From Cellulomonas triticagri (GTDB lineage: Bacteria; Actinomycetota; Actinomycetes; Actinomycetales; Cellulomonadaceae), in assembly GCF_003696205.1 (NCBI RefSeq), contig NZ_RFFI01000041.1:1-32072 (forward strand): DNA of 32,072 nt. The letters run 5' to 3'. The stretch's first letter is position 1. Each line of letters opens with the position of its first letter. Positions 1-10,114 of the stretch are shown piece by piece. The position numbers and the translations under genes are program-made. Under the pieces are notes generated by a model. That model was not told the DNA's origin, ran no database searches, and saw only the letters and a program-made list of their open reading frames with translations.

Positions 1-201
1 GACCGCGTGCGCGCCGCGCGCGCGGCGGCCGAGGCGGGTGCCGCCCGGGCCGCCGCGGCGCCCGAGCGCAACCGGTGGGCCGACGACGAGCCGTCGATGG
101 ACGACCCGGACATCGGGTCGAACGGCCTGTCCGGGGTGCCGCTGGTGGTGCAGGTGCTGCGGGCGACCGTGATCGAGGAGCTCGTGGACGAGGGCTACTG
201 A
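1..201 (+). CDS. dnaX: DNA polymerase III subunit gamma/tau, C-terminal end (partial)
   Basis: The reading frame is open from the first base and stops at 199-201, so only the last 66 codons are present. The visible part is an Ala/Arg-rich linker followed by an acidic tail containing PSMDDPDIG and ending in [11 protein letters not shown]. Actinobacterial DnaX proteins end in this kind of acidic tail, and dnaX directly upstream of recR is a widely conserved order; DnaX loads the sliding clamp and organises the replisome. No ATPase domain is in the window, so the call rests on the tail and on the position 46 bp before recR. Confidence 0.7.
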   Translation, partial: DRVRAARAAAEAGAARAAAAPERNRWADDEPSMDDPDIGSNGLSGVPLVVQVLRATVIEELVDEGY

Positions 202-235
202 CGCGTCGCCGTCGGGTCCTGACGGTGCTGGGCCG

Positions 236-241
236 TACCCT
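236..241 (+). promoter_or_regulatory. Probable -10 box of a leaderless recR transcript
   Basis: TACCCT fits the actinobacterial -10 pattern TANNNT and ends 6 nt before the recR GTG. That spacing would put the transcription start at or next to the start codon. There is no Shine-Dalgarno sequence in the short dnaX-recR gap. No convincing -35 box is visible. Confidence 0.45.
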
Positions 242-247
242 GGTGCC

Positions 248-847
248 GTGTACGAGGGCGCGGTCCAGGACCTGATCGACGAGCTGGGGCGGCTGCCCGG
301 CGTCGGTCCCAAGAGCGCGCAGCGGATCGCGTTCCACATCCTCGCGGCGGACCCGACGGACGTGCGCCGTCTGGTGGACGCGCTGACCGAGGTCAAGGCG
401 CGCGTGCGGTTCTGCGAGCAGTGCGGGAACGTCGCGGAGGAGGACCTCTGCCGGATCTGCCGCGACCCGCGCCGGTCGGCCGCGGTGCTGTGCGTGGTCG
501 AGGAGCCGAAGGACGTCGTCGCCATCGAGCGCACGCGGGAGTTCCGCGGGAGGTACCACGTGCTCGGCGGGGCGATCAACCCGATCGCGGGCGTCGGGCC
601 GGACGACCTGCGGATCAAGGACCTGCTGACCCGGTTGGCGGACGGCACGGTCACGGAGGTCATCCTGGCCACGGACCCGAACGTCGAGGGCGAGGCCACG
701 GCGACGTACCTGGCGCGGCTGCTGGTGCCGATGGGCCTGACGATCAGCCGGCTCGCGTCCGGGCTGCCGGTGGGCGGCGACCTGGAGTACGCCGACGAGG
801 TGACGCTGGGTCGGGCGTTCGAGGGCAGGCGACGCATCAGCGCCTGA
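248..847 (+). CDS. recR: Recombination mediator protein RecR
   Basis: This 199-residue protein has the full RecR layout. A helix-hairpin-helix ([17 protein letters not shown], residues 16-32) is followed by a four-cysteine zinc finger (C56, C59, C68, C71) and a Toprim domain starting near [12 protein letters not shown]. RecR works with RecO and RecF to load RecA on gapped single-stranded DNA in the cytoplasm. Length is normal for the family. The GTG start at 248 begins with the usual RecR N-terminus ([18 protein letters not shown]). It lacks a clear ribosome site but has a TANNNT box 6 nt upstream, which fits leaderless expression. Confidence 0.95.
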   Translation: MYEGAVQDLIDELGRLPGVGPKSAQRIAFHILAADPTDVRRLVDALTEVKARVRFCEQCGNVAEEDLCRICRDPRRSAAVLCVVEEPKDVVAIERTREFRGRYHVLGGAINPIAGVGPDDLRIKDLLTRLADGTVTEVILATDPNVEGEATATYLARLLVPMGLTISRLASGLPVGGDLEYADEVTLGRAFEGRRRISA

Positions 848-931
848 CACGCGGGGTGGTGGCACCCGTCCCGCGCTCCCGCGCGTGCCTGTGGACGGGC
901 GGGGTGCGCGCTTGAGGGGCACCATGGCGGC

Positions 932-1564
932 GTGACCGGGAACCAGGACCTGCCGACCCCCGTGGACGCCGCCGAGCCCGTCGGGGTGGACGAGGTCGCG
1001 CTCGACCCCGAGGCCGCCGACCTGCGGGCCGTGGCGGACACGATGGCGCGGGAGTCCCGCGCGTACCTGACGACGGTCACGGAGGTCGGTGCGGGCGCGA
1101 ACCCGGACGCGGCGATCCCGCTGCTGCTGCTCGCGGTGTCGGACGTGCTGGCGGTGGGGGCGCGGCTCGGGGCGATCGTGGACGTGGTGCCGTCGGAGCG
1201 CTACGAGCCGGACGTCGGCCCGGACCCGGACGTCGAGCCGCTGCGTGCCGCGCTGGCGAACGCCCTGGAGGGCGTGGACGAGTACGTCGAGGTCGTGGAC
1301 CCGGTGCTGGGTGGCGAGGTCGCGACCGCGACGCTGTCGGGTGAGCTGGTGTCGGTGGCGGGCGCGCTCGTGCAGGGGCTGCGGCACCACGAGTCGGGGC
1401 ACGTCCTCGAGGCGCTGTGGTGGTGGCAGTTCTCGTACCTGTCGGTGTGGGGCGAGCGGCTGTCGAGCGTGCTGCGGACCCTGCAGACGCTGCTGGCGCA
1501 CGTGCGCCTGGACGTGGACGACGACGTGGCGGCCGAGGCGGAGTACGACGCGCTGCAGCGCTGA
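932..1564 (+). CDS. DUF5063 domain protein
   Basis: This 210-residue cytoplasmic protein has an acidic N-terminal extension (about residues 1-30) and a mostly helical body. Its conserved-looking aromatic segment is GHVLEALWWWQFSYLSVWG, about residues 155-173. I recognise the DUF5063 family, which commonly follows recR in Cellulomonas-like genomes; its function is unknown. There is no signal peptide, membrane segment or recognisable catalytic motif. The GTG at 932 follows CACCAT by 6 nt, another possible leaderless arrangement. It ends 9 bp before the stop of the convergent LuxR-type gene. Confidence 0.75.
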   Translation: MTGNQDLPTPVDAAEPVGVDEVALDPEAADLRAVADTMARESRAYLTTVTEVGAGANPDAAIPLLLLAVSDVLAVGARLGAIVDVVPSERYEPDVGPDPDVEPLRAALANALEGVDEYVEVVDPVLGGEVATATLSGELVSVAGALVQGLRHHESGHVLEALWWWQFSYLSVWGERLSSVLRTLQTLLAHVRLDVDDDVAAEAEYDALQR

Positions 1565-1573
1565 GCGCGTCGC

Positions 1574-4060
1574 TCAGGTGCCGCTCCAGCGGCGCAGGTC
1601 CGTCCGGCCCTGCAGGCCGAGCTTGCGCAGGGCGCGGCTCATGTGGTTCTCGACGGTGCGCACGCTGAGGTGCAGCCGGTCCGCGATCTCGCGGTTGCCG
1701 TGACCCTCGCGGGCGAGCGCGGCGACCTCGCGCTCGCGGTCCGACAGGGCCTCGGTCGGCGTGGCGGCGCGCACGGGCGCGGCCGGGGTGTCGAGCCCGA
1801 GGACCTCGCGGGCGGTCGTGGTGAGGGTCCGGGCGACCTGGGGGAGCACGCCCGGCAGGGTGGCGGCGACGGCGTCCTCGTTGCGGTCGGCGAGCGCGAG
1901 CTGCAGGTCGAGGTAGGGGTCGAGCATCGGCAGGACGACGCCCTCGCGGGTGGCGCGCAGGGCGGCGGCGCGCTCGGGCGTGAGGACGGGTGGGCCGAAG
2001 GCCCAGGTGATCAGGGCGGGCTGCCGGTAGCCCGCCTCGGCGTAGGAGAGCCCGGCCCGCCAGGCGATCTCGCCCGCCGTGGTGCGGTCGCCGGTGGCGA
2101 CGGCGACCGCGACGGCGCCGACCACCCGCAGCGAGCGCACGAGCGGTCGGTAGACGCGCGGGGCGCGCTCCAGCTCGCCGAGGACCGCGCGGGCCAGGTC
2201 GACGTGCCCGGCGCGCACCTGCAGCACGGAGCCGAGCGCGAGGCCCCGCCGGTAGAAGGTGGTCTCGATGGGTCCGGCGGGGCCGAGGCGGAGCGCGGTG
2301 CTGAGCACCTGCCAGCCGCTGTCGACCTCGCCCGCGAAGGTGAGCACCTCCGCCAGCGTCGTGGCGTGCACCCGGACGGCGAACGCGTCGTGGGTGTCGT
2401 ACGCGGCGCCCAGGTGGCGCCGGGCGAGGCGCTCGGCCTCGTCGAGGCGGTCGAGGTGGGTGAGCGCCTGGACGCGCAGCGCGACGCGGTAGTGCCGGAC
2501 CTCCGGCCCCGCGTCGTCCTCGCCCGCGCGGTCCAGCACGGCGAGGGCGAGGTCGGGGCGGCCGGCCTCGAGGAGCGCGGCCGCGCGCAGCACCTCGGGA
2601 CCGCCGTGGAACACCGGGGCGTCGACGTCGGCGGGCGGCGCGCCGGCGACGTCCTCCGGGGGTGTGCCGTCGCGCATCGCGGTGACCAGCTGCTCCTTGA
2701 GGTCCTCGAGCCGCGACACCGCGTCGACGGCGCCGTCCGTCCCGCTCGGGCTGCCGGGCTCGGGGGCGTCCCCGTCGTGCCAGGACTCCCAGCGGCGGCG
2801 CAGGTACCGGAAGGCGACGACGTCCGCCTCGGTGTCCTCGGGGGTGCGGTGGGTCTCGCGGAACACCGCGGCGATCCGGTCCCGGGCGGGGCGGCGCATG
2901 AGCACCGTGAGGTAGTCGTTCGCGGTGGCCAGGCGCTGGTCGCGAGCCCAGGCGGCGCGGGCGGACGCCTCCTCCTGGGCGGCTCGCTCGTGCACGACGC
3001 CGGCGACCTGGCTGCTCCACCGCAGGAACTCGGTGCCGCCCGTGGTGTCGCGGGACAGCAGCCCGGCCAGGTCCTCCGGCGGCTGCTCGACCGCGGTGAC
3101 GGCGTCCCCGGCGTGCTCGCGGGTCGCGGCGACGAGGCGCCGCCGGTGGGCGGGGGCGACGCGGTCGCGCAGCGCGCGGGCGAGCGCGGGCGGGGCGACG
3201 ACGAGCAGGGAGCCGGTCCCGGCGACGTCGAGCTCGACCAGCCGGCCGGCGTCGGCGAGGTCGTCCAGCGCGTCCGGGCCGACGAGGTGGGTGGCGACGT
3301 CGAGGGTCACGGGCCCGAGCACCGCGAGCCGCTCGAGGGCCCGCACCAGGGCGGGGTCGTGGTTGCCGAGCAGCAGCGCCGCCACGGCGTCCGCGGGGAC
3401 GTCGAGCAGGCGGCCGTCGTCGACGTACCGCCCGTCCCGGCGCCGGATCGCCCCCTGCGCGCGGGCGGCGGCGAGCAGGGCGACGGCGACGCCCGGGTTG
3501 CCCCCGGACTGGGCGAGCAGGGTGCCGGTGAGCGTGGCGTCGGCGGGGCCGTCGAGGACGTCGGAGGTGAGCGCGTCGAGCGCGGCGAGGCCGAGCGGGG
3601 GGATCCGCACCTCGGCGGGGGCGCGGGCGACGAGCAGCTCGCGGCTGCCGGTCGCGGGTGCGCGCAGCAGGTCGGTGGTGGTCGTGCCGACGAGGCGCAC
3701 CGACGTCCGGACGAGGGCGCGCTGGACGACGCGCAGGCTCCCGGGGTCGAGCCGGTCGACGTCGTCGAGCATCAGCACGCTGCGCCGCTCGGCGACCTCG
3801 TCGGACAGCCAGGCGACGAGGCCGGACTCGTCGGCGACGCGGGTGGGGGCCGAGGGGTGGTCGAGCACCGCGGCGAACGGGGCGGGCCCGCTGGCGCGCA
3901 GCAGCACCCCGGGCACCCGGCGGCCGGACAGGTCCCGCCGCAGCGCCTCGAGCGTCGTGCTCTTGCCGCTGCCCCGCTCGCCGCGCAGCAGCACGTCCCG
4001 GTCGGTGGCCAGCCACGGCAGCACCGTGGCGACGGTGTCGTCGTCGTCCGTCGTGGTCAC
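1574..4060 (-). CDS. Large ATPase/LuxR-type transcriptional regulator
   Basis: This is an 828-residue protein. The N-terminus has an AAA/STAND-type P-loop (GERGSGKST, residues 27-35) and a Walker B segment (SVLMLDDVDRL). A long helical, TPR-like middle follows, and a C-terminal LuxR/GerE helix-turn-helix holds LSDREREVAALAREGHGN and SVRTVENHMSRALRKLGL. The layout is that of LAL-like regulators, in which ligand and nucleotide binding control DNA binding; the inducer cannot be read from sequence. I prefer the GTG at 4060 because GGGGAG lies about 10 nt upstream; an in-frame GTG at 4066 is only 4 nt from it. The gene stands alone and converges on the DUF5063 gene. Long open frames on its opposite strand are GC-driven shadows. 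Confidence 0.85.
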   Translation of the reverse strand: MTTTDDDDTVATVLPWLATDRDVLLRGERGSGKSTTLEALRRDLSGRRVPGVLLRASGPAPFAAVLDHPSAPTRVADESGLVAWLSDEVAERRSVLMLDDVDRLDPGSLRVVQRALVRTSVRLVGTTTTDLLRAPATGSRELLVARAPAEVRIPPLGLAALDALTSDVLDGPADATLTGTLLAQSGGNPGVAVALLAAARAQGAIRRRDGRYVDDGRLLDVPADAVAALLLGNHDPALVRALERLAVLGPVTLDVATHLVGPDALDDLADAGRLVELDVAGTGSLLVVAPPALARALRDRVAPAHRRRLVAATREHAGDAVTAVEQPPEDLAGLLSRDTTGGTEFLRWSSQVAGVVHERAAQEEASARAAWARDQRLATANDYLTVLMRRPARDRIAAVFRETHRTPEDTEADVVAFRYLRRRWESWHDGDAPEPGSPSGTDGAVDAVSRLEDLKEQLVTAMRDGTPPEDVAGAPPADVDAPVFHGGPEVLRAAALLEAGRPDLALAVLDRAGEDDAGPEVRHYRVALRVQALTHLDRLDEAERLARRHLGAAYDTHDAFAVRVHATTLAEVLTFAGEVDSGWQVLSTALRLGPAGPIETTFYRRGLALGSVLQVRAGHVDLARAVLGELERAPRVYRPLVRSLRVVGAVAVAVATGDRTTAGEIAWRAGLSYAEAGYRQPALITWAFGPPVLTPERAAALRATREGVVLPMLDPYLDLQLALADRNEDAVAATLPGVLPQVARTLTTTAREVLGLDTPAAPVRAATPTEALSDREREVAALAREGHGNREIADRLHLSVRTVENHMSRALRKLGLQGRTDLRRWSGT

Positions 4061-4185
4061 CGGCACCCTGCTCCCCTGGGGTGGACGGCCCGGGTGGGCC
4101 GTGGACGGCCGACCGTGCCCGTCCTGGGCCCAGGGTAGGACCGGACCCGCCCGCGCGCCGGACCGGCCGCGGGCGGGCGCCGGGG

Positions 4186-4608
4186 TCAGGCGACGGTGAC
4201 GTCCAGCTGCACGTCGATGTTGCCGCGCGTGACGTTCGAGTACGGGCAGACCTGGTGGGCCTTGGCGACGAGCGCCTCGGCGGCGGCCTGGTCGAGCCCG
4301 CCGATCTCCACGTGCAGGGTCGCGGTCAGCGTGTACCCGGTCTCGATCGGGACGATGCCGATGTCGGCGACGACGGCGCTGTCCTGGATCGGGGTCTTCT
4401 CGGCGGCGGCGACGGACTTGAGCGCGGAGTGGAAGCAGGCGGACCACCCGGCGGCGAACAGCTGCTCGGGGTTGGTGCCGCCACCCGCGCCACCCATCTC
4501 GGCCGGGATGGCGAGGGTGAAGTCGAGGACGCCGTCGCTGCTGGTGACCTGGCCGCCGCGGCGGCCCTCACCGGTCGACGTGGCGGTGGCGGTGTACACG
4601 GCGGACAT
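4186..4608 (-). CDS. ohr: Organic hydroperoxide resistance protein (Ohr)
   Basis: This 140-residue OsmC/Ohr-family peroxidase reduces organic hydroperoxides with a cysteine pair. Both cysteines are in their usual settings: C58 in GWSACFHSAL and C121 in HQVCPYSN. Arginines at 16-17 in the N-terminal loop (GEGRRGGQV) may supply the catalytic Arg. Length matches the family, whose members usually draw electrons from lipoylated proteins. The ATG at 4608 is preceded by GAGGAG. A 22-bp near-palindrome directly upstream, and a divergent TetR gene instead of the classic MarR-type OhrR, suggest TetR control of peroxide defence here. Confidence 0.93.
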   Translation of the reverse strand: MSAVYTATATSTGEGRRGGQVTSSDGVLDFTLAIPAEMGGAGGGTNPEQLFAAGWSACFHSALKSVAAAEKTPIQDSAVVADIGIVPIETGYTLTATLHVEIGGLDQAAAEALVAKAHQVCPYSNVTRGNIDVQLDVTVA

Positions 4609-4621
4609 GCGCGCTCCTCAG

Positions 4622-4643
4622 GTAGACGAACTAGTACGTCTAC
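4622..4643. promoter_or_regulatory. Operator palindrome between ohr and the TetR gene
   Basis: The 22-bp site has GTAGACG at 4622-4628, the reverse complement CGTCTAC at 4637-4643, and a central CTAG. Ten of its 11 base pairs are symmetric. It lies 14 bp upstream of the ohr start, next to its ribosome site, and 81 bp upstream of the TetR start. Size and symmetry fit a TetR dimer site able to block ohr transcription and possibly autoregulate. The binding protein is inferred from adjacency. Confidence 0.65.
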
Positions 4644-4724
4644 ATTAGAGCACCGCGCGACCCCCGTGCCAGACTGGGCACCCGGGGGACCACGCTCGCC
4701 CGCTCGACCCCGAGGAGGTCCGCC

Positions 4725-5333
4725 GTGCTGCCCACCGCCCCCGCCCTGCCGCTCCCCGCCGCGGCCGGCCCCGCGGCCCGCATCCTCGACGCCGCGTCCC
4801 GCCTGTTCTACGCGGACGGCATCCGCGCGGTCAGCGCCGACCGCGTCATCGCCGCCGCCGGGGTCAGCAAGGTCACGTTCTACCGGCACTTCCCGACCAA
4901 GGACGCCCTCGTGGTCGCCTACCTGGAGGCGGTCGCGGCGTCCGAGCGCTCCGCGCTCGACGTCGTGCGCGCGGCGCACCCCGACGACGCGGGCGCGGTG
5001 CTGCGCGGGTACGCCGACCTCCTGGGCAGCCAGTCGTGCACCGCGGGCTTCCGCGGGTGCCCCTTCATCAACGCCGCCGCCGAGTACGCCGACCCCGCGC
5101 ACCCGGTGCGGGTCGTCGTGGCGGCGCACCGCCGGTGGCTGGTCGAGTCCGCGACCGCGCTGCTGGCCGACCTCGACGTGCCCGACCCGCAGGCCGTCGC
5201 CGAGGACCTCGTGATGCTCCGCGACGGGGCGATGGTCGCCGGGTACGTCGGTGGCGAGGAGCGTGCCCGCGCCGTGGCCGGGACGCTCTGGCACGCGGGC
5301 GCCGCGATCGTCGCCGCGCACCGCGCCTCGTGA
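4725..5333 (+). CDS. TetR/AcrR-family repressor with a two-cysteine segment
   Basis: This 202-residue protein has an N-terminal TetR helix-turn-helix. ARILDAASRLFYADGIRAVS leads into VIAAAGVSKVTFYRHFPTKD, about residues 18-60. The ligand domain contains C105 and C112 in SCTAGFRGCPFINAAAE. The GTG start follows GAGGAGG with good spacing. The gene is divergent from ohr, with a 22-bp palindrome between, and overlaps the permease gene downstream by 4 nt. I infer that it represses ohr and perhaps its own operon and could sense peroxide through the cysteines. GCPF-type segments also occur in TetR proteins with no proven redox role, so the sensing idea is tentative. Confidence 0.88.
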   Translation: MLPTAPALPLPAAAGPAARILDAASRLFYADGIRAVSADRVIAAAGVSKVTFYRHFPTKDALVVAYLEAVAASERSALDVVRAAHPDDAGAVLRGYADLLGSQSCTAGFRGCPFINAAAEYADPAHPVRVVVAAHRRWLVESATALLADLDVPDPQAVAEDLVMLRDGAMVAGYVGGEERARAVAGTLWHAGAAIVAAHRAS

Positions 5334-6109
5334 CGGTCTCGGGCCTCGAGCTCTCCCTCGCCACCGTCCTGCTGCTGGTCCTCGCGGGGTTCGCCGCCGG
5401 CTGGGTGGACGCCGTCGTCGGCGGCGGGGGCCTGGTCCAGCTGCCCGCGCTGCTGCTGGTGCCGGGGATCAGCCCGGTGCAGGCGCTCGCCACGAACAAG
5501 CTCGCGGGCATCCTCGGCACGTCGGTGAGCGCCGCGACGTACTACCGGCGGGTGCAGCCCGACCTGCGGACCGCGGGCCCGATGGCGGGCGCGGCGCTCG
5601 CGGGCGCCGGGGGTGGCGCGGCGCTGGCCTCGCTGCTGCCCGAGGACGTCTTCGTGCCGATCATCCTGGTCGCGCTGGTCGCCGTGGCCGTCTACACCGT
5701 GGCCCGCCCGCAGGTCGGCCGCGCGACCGCCCTGCGCTGGCAGGGCCGCACGCACCTGCTTGTCGCGCTCGGGCTCGGCCTGGCGATCGGGTTCTACGAC
5801 GGGCTGCTCGGCCCGGGCACCGGGTCGTTCCTGGTGATCGCGCTGGTCGGGGTCCTCGGCTACGCGTTCCTGGAGGCGTCCGCGCAGGCCAAGATCGTCA
5901 ACACCGCGACCAACCTCGGCGCCCTGCTCGTCTTCGCCGTCCAGGGGGCGCCGCTGTGGCGGCTCGGCCTGCTGGTCGGCGCGGCCAACGTGCTCGGCGC
6001 GTACCTCGGCGCACGGACCGCCATCGCGCGGGGCAGCGGGTTCGTGCGGGTGGTGTTCCTGGTGGTCGTGGCGGTGCTGATCGTCCGGCTCGGTGCCGAC
6101 CTGCTCTGA
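5330..6109 (+). CDS. TauE/SafE (TSUP) family membrane permease
   Basis: This 259-residue integral membrane protein has about eight hydrophobic segments. Typical TSUP motifs appear in both halves: GFAAGWVDAVVGGGGLVQLP and ATNKLAGILGTSVSAATY in the first, GFYDGLLGPGTGSFL and AKIVNTATNLGALLVF in the second. The family exports or takes up sulfite, sulfonates and other small anions; the substrate here is unknown. The GTG start overlaps the TetR stop (GTGA), so the two genes are translationally coupled. Linkage to an ohr regulator hints at a role in sulfur or oxidant stress, but that is inference only. Confidence 0.88.
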   Translation: MTVSGLELSLATVLLLVLAGFAAGWVDAVVGGGGLVQLPALLLVPGISPVQALATNKLAGILGTSVSAATYYRRVQPDLRTAGPMAGAALAGAGGGAALASLLPEDVFVPIILVALVAVAVYTVARPQVGRATALRWQGRTHLLVALGLGLAIGFYDGLLGPGTGSFLVIALVGVLGYAFLEASAQAKIVNTATNLGALLVFAVQGAPLWRLGLLVGAANVLGAYLGARTAIARGSGFVRVVFLVVVAVLIVRLGADLL

Positions 6110-6170
6110 GCCCCCGTCGCGCGCGGGCGGTGCGGTCCCGCGATGCGGGCGGGGAGGGGTGGCCGACGCC

Positions 6171-6186
6171 GCGGCCTCCTAGACTC
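6171..6186 (+). promoter_or_regulatory. Possible -10 region for lysC-asd
   Basis: The 136-bp gap before lysC contains TAGACT (6180-6185), which fits the TANNNT -10 pattern and would give a leader of roughly 55 nt. GGAAAG lies about 9 nt before the GTG start as a ribosome site. I see no clear -35 box and no recognisable lysine or threonine leader or riboswitch. Confidence 0.3.
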
Positions 6187-6245
6187 CGTCCCGACCCCGT
6201 CGGTCGTCGACAGCGACCGCGCCCCGCGCCTGGAAAGTCCCTCTC

Positions 6246-8626
<2,381 letters not shown>

Positions 8627-8665
8627 CCCCGACGGCGGCGCGCCGCCGCGCACCCCGCACCACCC

Positions 8666-8698
8666 GCGAGCCCGGGACCGCCACGGTCCCGGGCTCGC
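8666..8698 (+). terminator. Hairpin terminator after asd
   Basis: GCGAGCCCGGGACCG and its exact reverse complement form a 15-bp GC-only stem around a 3-nt loop. There is no T-tract, which is common for actinobacterial terminators. It lies between asd and the GntR operator and would separate the two units. Confidence 0.75.
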
Positions 8699-8737
8699 GC
8701 GCGTCCCGTCCCGGGGGTTGTGCCCGGCCCGGCTCTG

Positions 8738-8763
8738 TGGTTCATTAGTGAAGTAACGAACCA
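8738..8763. promoter_or_regulatory. Operator palindrome upstream of the GntR-ABC operon
   Basis: The 26-bp imperfect palindrome begins TGGTTCATTAGT and ends AGTAACGAACCA. Ten of the outer 12 base pairs are symmetric. It is conspicuously AT-rich within very GC-rich DNA and lies 23 bp before the GntR start, overlapping the likely promoter. YtrA-type GntR regulators usually bind such a site ahead of their own ABC operon; binding here is inferred from position. Confidence 0.65.
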
Positions 8764-8786
8764 GCGAACGAGGCGCGAGAGGGAGG

Positions 8787-9185
8787 ATGGTCACCGTGTT
8801 CGACGGCCGCGACCCCATCTACGTGCAGATCGCCGACCAGATCCGCCAGGACGTCCTGCGGGGCGACCTCCAGCCCGAGGAGCAGGTGATGAGCACGACG
8901 CAGTACGCCACCACCTTCCGCATCAATCCCGCCACCGCGGCGAAGGCGTTCGCCCAGCTGGTCGACGACGGCATCCTGTACAAGCGCCGCGGCGTGGGCA
9001 TGTTCGTCGCCCCCGGGGCCCCCGAGCGGCTGCGCGCGGAGGGTCGGGAGTCGTTCTTCGCCGAGTCCGTCGACCCGGTCGCCGACCAGGCCCGCGCGCT
9101 CGGCATCCCGGTGGAGGACGTCGTCGCCCGCCTGCTCGCCCGCGCCGCCCAGGCGCCGGGTGCCGCCGCCGGAGGTGCCCCGTGA
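8787..9185 (+). CDS. GntR-family (YtrA-like) transcriptional regulator
   Basis: This 132-residue protein has an N-terminal winged helix: PIYVQIADQIRQDVLRGDLQ, then a recognition helix near FRINPATAAKAFAQLVDDGI and the wing YKRRGVGMFV. Its tail is short, with no ligand-binding effector domain, which is typical of the small YtrA subfamily. These repressors generally control adjacent ABC exporters, often answering cell-envelope-active compounds. The ATG follows GGGAGG, and the stop overlaps the ATPase start downstream. The AT-rich palindrome just upstream is its likely operator. Confidence 0.9.
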   Translation: MVTVFDGRDPIYVQIADQIRQDVLRGDLQPEEQVMSTTQYATTFRINPATAAKAFAQLVDDGILYKRRGVGMFVAPGAPERLRAEGRESFFAESVDPVADQARALGIPVEDVVARLLARAAQAPGAAAGGAP

Positions 9186-10114
9186 CCGCTGCCCTGCCGG
9201 CCCCCGGGACGCCGCTGGGCGTCGAGGTCCGCGACCTCACCGTGCGGTACGGCCGCAAGACGGCCCTCGACGCGGTGTCGCTGAGCATCCCCGCCGGGTC
9301 CATCACCGGGCTGCTCGGCCGCAACGGCTCCGGCAAGACCACGCTGGCCTCCGTCGTCGCCGCCTACCGCCGCTCGACGTCCGGCAGCGTGCTGGTCGGC
9401 GGCCAGCAGCCCTGGGAGAACGCCGAGCTGCTGTCCCGCGTCGCGCTGGTCCGCGAGTCCGGCGACGTCGTCGACACCGACACGCTGCGCACCAACCTCC
9501 GGTTCACCGAGCAGTCGCGGCCGCAGTTCTCCCGCGAGGTCGCGGAGCGGCTCATGGACGTGTTCGACCTCGACCCGTCGATGAAGCCGCCGAAGCTGTC
9601 CCGCGGGCAGAAGTCCGCGTTCGGCATCGTCCTCGGCCTCGCGTCCCGCGCCGAGCTCACCATCCTGGACGAGGTGCACCTCGGCCTCGACGCGCCGTCC
9701 CGGTACGCGTTCTACGACGCGCTGCTGGAGGACTACATCGCGCACCCCCGCACGATCGTGCTGTCCAGCCACCTGATCGGCGAGGTCGAGCGGCTGCTGG
9801 AGCACGTCGTGGTCCTGGACCGCAGCCGCGTGCTGCTCGCTCAGGACGCCGACGCGCTGCGCACCCGGGGCGTCGCCGTCACCGGTCCGGTCCGGGAGGT
9901 CGACCGGTTCGTGGTCGGGCGCACCGTGCTCGGGCGCCAGCAGCTCGGCGGCACCGCGCAGGCCACGGTGCTCGCGACGCTGGACGACGGCGAGGCCGCC
10001 GGTGCCCGTGCCGCCGGGCTGGAGCTCGGTCCCGTGCCGCTGCAGGACCTGTTCGTGCACCTGACCGCCGACGGCGCCACCGAGGCGGCCGCCGAGATGG
10101 GGAGGGTCCGATGA
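9182..10114 (+). CDS. ABC transporter ATP-binding protein, YtrA-linked
   Basis: This 310-residue protein has a complete ATPase domain: Walker A GRNGSGKTT (residues 46-54), Walker B LTILDE, and a switch His in LSSHL. The signature is LSRGQKSA rather than LSGGQ, and the D-loop region reads DEVHLGLD where DEPTxGLD is usual. A C-terminal extension of about 90 residues follows the core. GTG overlaps the GntR stop and the stop overlaps the membrane gene, so the three are coupled. The variant motifs keep the Walker residues and the catalytic Glu, so activity is likely. Substrate unknown. Confidence 0.9.
   Translation: MTAALPAPGTPLGVEVRDLTVRYGRKTALDAVSLSIPAGSITGLLGRNGSGKTTLASVVAAYRRSTSGSVLVGGQQPWENAELLSRVALVRESGDVVDTDTLRTNLRFTEQSRPQFSREVAERLMDVFDLDPSMKPPKLSRGQKSAFGIVLGLASRAELTILDEVHLGLDAPSRYAFYDALLEDYIAHPRTIVLSSHLIGEVERLLEHVVVLDRSRVLLAQDADALRTRGVAVTGPVREVDRFVVGRTVLGRQQLGGTAQATVLATLDDGEAAGARAAGLELGPVPLQDLFVHLTADGATEAAAEMGRVR

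Noticed and set aside
1077..4447. Very long open frames on both strands (for example 979 codons on minus and 831 codons on plus) over the LuxR-type gene
   Set aside because: They are shadows in GC-rich DNA: low-complexity Arg/Ala/Gly/Pro content and no domain, whereas the chosen minus frame has P-loop, Walker B and LuxR motifs in order.
6110..6245. Lysine riboswitch or leader peptide before lysC
   Set aside because: The gap is only 136 bp and shows no stem array or short peptide frame rich in Lys or Thr codons.
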